From positions 1 through 6,512 of the forward strand of contig NZ_JAIOSW010000450.1 in NCBI RefSeq assembly GCF_021107415.1: DNA of 6,512 nt, given 5' to 3'. The stretch's first letter is position 1; every line of letters starts with the position of its first letter. Shown here in pieces: positions 5,582 to 6,512 of this stretch. Source of the DNA: Desulfobacula sp. GTDB lineage: Bacteria > Desulfobacterota > Desulfobacteria > Desulfobacterales > Desulfobacteraceae. The notes under the pieces are model-generated. The model did not search any database, was not told where the DNA came from, and saw nothing but the letters and a program-made list of their open reading frames with translations. The position numbers and the translations under genes were made by a program.

Positions 5582-6454
5582 TTAATGCTCAGATTTCAAA
5601 AAGTTGGTATTGTAATATTCTCTTATTATCCTTCGACCTTTTTCATCATACCATCTTTCCAGAATTTCGATATAACCTGATGAATTTCTTTCTTTTCGCA
5701 AAATATTATCGATTCTTTTTATAATCGCATGTCCCCACTCGTTTTTGGTGCAAAAAATGTGGGCAACAAGAACCTTGTTTTTGTTTTCCTCTATAGCATA
5801 GCTCTCAATTATCTCTTCACTTCTAAGCTGTTTTGCAATATATTTTGCAAATGAGGGTATCTCTATAGCATAGTCAAGGCGGTTTGCAATCAGCATTTTC
5901 ATAAGGTTGTGAGTAGATGACTGAACATAAAGATTTCCTTTTTTCTCATATTCATCTATCAACATGGTAATATCTCCGTAAGAGCGCTTCTTTGTTACTC
6001 CACCTTCCAGATTTATATTTTCAAACAGATTTTTCAGTGATATGCTTTTTGTGTTCCCGTATATCTCATTCAGACGACCTTTCTTTGCAACTACCGAAAA
6101 TGGCAAGGCAATTATGGCAGGAATTGAAAAATAACCGACTTTTTCTCTTTCAGGCTTTTTAAATCCGCATGCGCACAGATTTTTACCATGTTCCATCTGA
6201 ACCAGAATTCTGGCAAAATTCATATCTTTGGTTTTATGGTCGTAATCATTTAAATTTTCATGAAAAATGGAGTATACTTCATCTACAACCCCCCGACCTT
6301 TGTCCTGACCTTCAAGAATATAAGAGGTCGGTCTGTCGGCAACTGCCCATACAACAATATCACTTGCATAGCCTGAAGATGAACAGAGCAGAAAAAATAT
6401 GGCGGTAACAGTCGAACTAAATGTTGCTCTCATAGAGAATGAAAATGTTTTCAT
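5582..6454 (-). CDS. Periplasmic solute-binding-like protein, TIGR02285-like
   Basis: A 290-residue secreted protein. A signal peptide is visible (MKTFSFSMRATF, a hydrophobic core ending FFLLCSSS, cleavage likely after GYA at about residue 31). The mature part begins with the VVWAVADRPTSYI strand of the periplasmic binding protein type 2 fold, followed by GRGVVDEV, then CACGFKKPEREK with two cysteines (94 and 96) and YFSIPAIIALPF. This order resembles the TIGR02285 group, related to bacterial extracellular solute-binding family 3; ligand and partner are unknown, and no permease or ATPase is nearby. A GTG at 6463 is in frame, but it overlaps the GGAG ribosome binding site, so ATG 6454 is chosen. 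The gene is flanked by the two copies of the 46-bp repeat and looks like a complete integron cassette. Confidence 0.85.
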   Translation of the reverse strand: MKTFSFSMRATFSSTVTAIFFLLCSSSGYASDIVVWAVADRPTSYILEGQDKGRGVVDEVYSIFHENLNDYDHKTKDMNFARILVQMEHGKNLCACGFKKPEREKVGYFSIPAIIALPFSVVAKKGRLNEIYGNTKSISLKNLFENINLEGGVTKKRSYGDITMLIDEYEKKGNLYVQSSTHNLMKMLIANRLDYAIEIPSFAKYIAKQLRSEEIIESYAIEENKNKVLVAHIFCTKNEWGHAIIKRIDNILRKERNSSGYIEILERWYDEKGRRIIREYYNTNFLKSEH

Positions 6455-6462
6455 ATTAATCA

Positions 6463-6466
6463 CTCC
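6463..6466 (-). promoter_or_regulatory. Shine-Dalgarno site at the cassette junction
   Basis: GGAG directly follows the GTT of the upstream attC-like site and lies 8 nt before ATG 6454. It fixes the start of the TIGR02285-like gene and leaves no room for a promoter inside this cassette. Confidence 0.72.
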
Positions 6467-6512
6467 AACGTTAAGTTAAGTGGAAAAAAAGAGTCATAAT
6501 CATCCGCAAATC
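6467..6512 (-). other. Right half of an upstream attC-like site (partial, 46-bp direct repeat)
   Basis: All 46 bases are identical to 5461-5506, covering GTT, the spacer, the right stem arm and part of the loop; the copy runs off the window. Bases to the left of each copy differ completely (TAAA against CTCC), so the identity ends exactly at the GTT triplet where cassettes join. It would be the attC of the preceding cassette in the array. Confidence 0.75.

Larger units (their letters stand above)
3558..6512 (-). mobile_element. Candidate integron gene-cassette array (partial)
   Basis: Four unrelated single genes on one strand are separated by sites with attC architecture (3819-3865, 4731-4853, 5461-5545, and 6467 to the edge). 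In cassette order the array reads: upstream attC, TIGR02285-like gene, attC, XRE-2TM gene, attC, short-chain dehydrogenase, attC, DUF4238 gene cut by the IS. Two genes start within about 20 bp of the GTT junction and have no space for a promoter, as is usual for cassettes. No integrase gene or attI site is visible, and the array enters and leaves the window incomplete. The evidence is structural and positional; a covariance-model search for attC would settle it. Confidence 0.72.

Noticed and set aside
5461..6512. The two 46-bp repeats as a CRISPR array
   Set aside because: Only two copies, about 1 kb apart with a protein gene between them, and no regular spacers or cas genes.

Overview
The window is AT-rich bacterial DNA. 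Apart from one insertion sequence, every gene lies on the minus strand. The gene content (PaaI-type thioesterase, MFS carrier with a DUF6868 partner, an IS5-type transposase, a TIGR02285-like binding protein) and the base composition suggest a Gram-negative environmental bacterium. My best guess is a deltaproteobacterial sulfate reducer (Desulfobacterales-like), but this rests on recalled protein resemblance and is an inference.

Region 1 (1-2122, read leftwards) looks like an ordinary chromosomal operon: a small two-helix DUF6868 membrane protein, a 12-helix MFS transporter, a hotdog-fold thioesterase 13 bp further on, and probably the first 24 codons of another membrane protein that leaves the window. 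The likely theme is uptake or export of an organic acid together with acyl-CoA metabolism; the substrate cannot be read from the sequence.

Region 2 (2142-3557) is an IS5-family insertion sequence with imperfect 14-bp terminal inverted repeats (12/14), a good promoter (TTGATT-17 bp-TATAAT) and a DDE transposase gene broken by what looks like one extra A in an A5 run. It begins 19 bp upstream of the DUF6868 start codon, so it has cut that operon from its original promoter. Its other end truncates a DUF4238 gene. I see no target-site duplication, and the missing part of the DUF4238 gene is not on the other side, so the two flanks were probably not neighbours before a deletion or rearrangement.

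Region 3 (3558-6512) is the most interesting part. I read it as a run of integron gene cassettes on the minus strand: a TIGR02285-like periplasmic protein, a 2TM-domain protein with an XRE helix-turn-helix, a short-chain dehydrogenase, and the truncated DUF4238 gene. Each of the three complete intergenic gaps contains a folded site with attC architecture: an AAC triplet, a 3-5 nt unpaired spacer, a stem whose left arm has one extrahelical base 8-9 nt in from AAC, a loop, the matching right arm, an equal spacer and GTT. A fourth site runs off the right edge and is identical over 46 bp to the one after the TIGR02285-like gene; the identity stops exactly at the GTT triplet, where cassettes join. 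The genes are unrelated, codirectional, one per cassette, and two have almost no leader, as expected of promoterless cassettes. No integrase gene, attI site or cassette promoter is visible, so the platform would lie outside the window, probably to the right.
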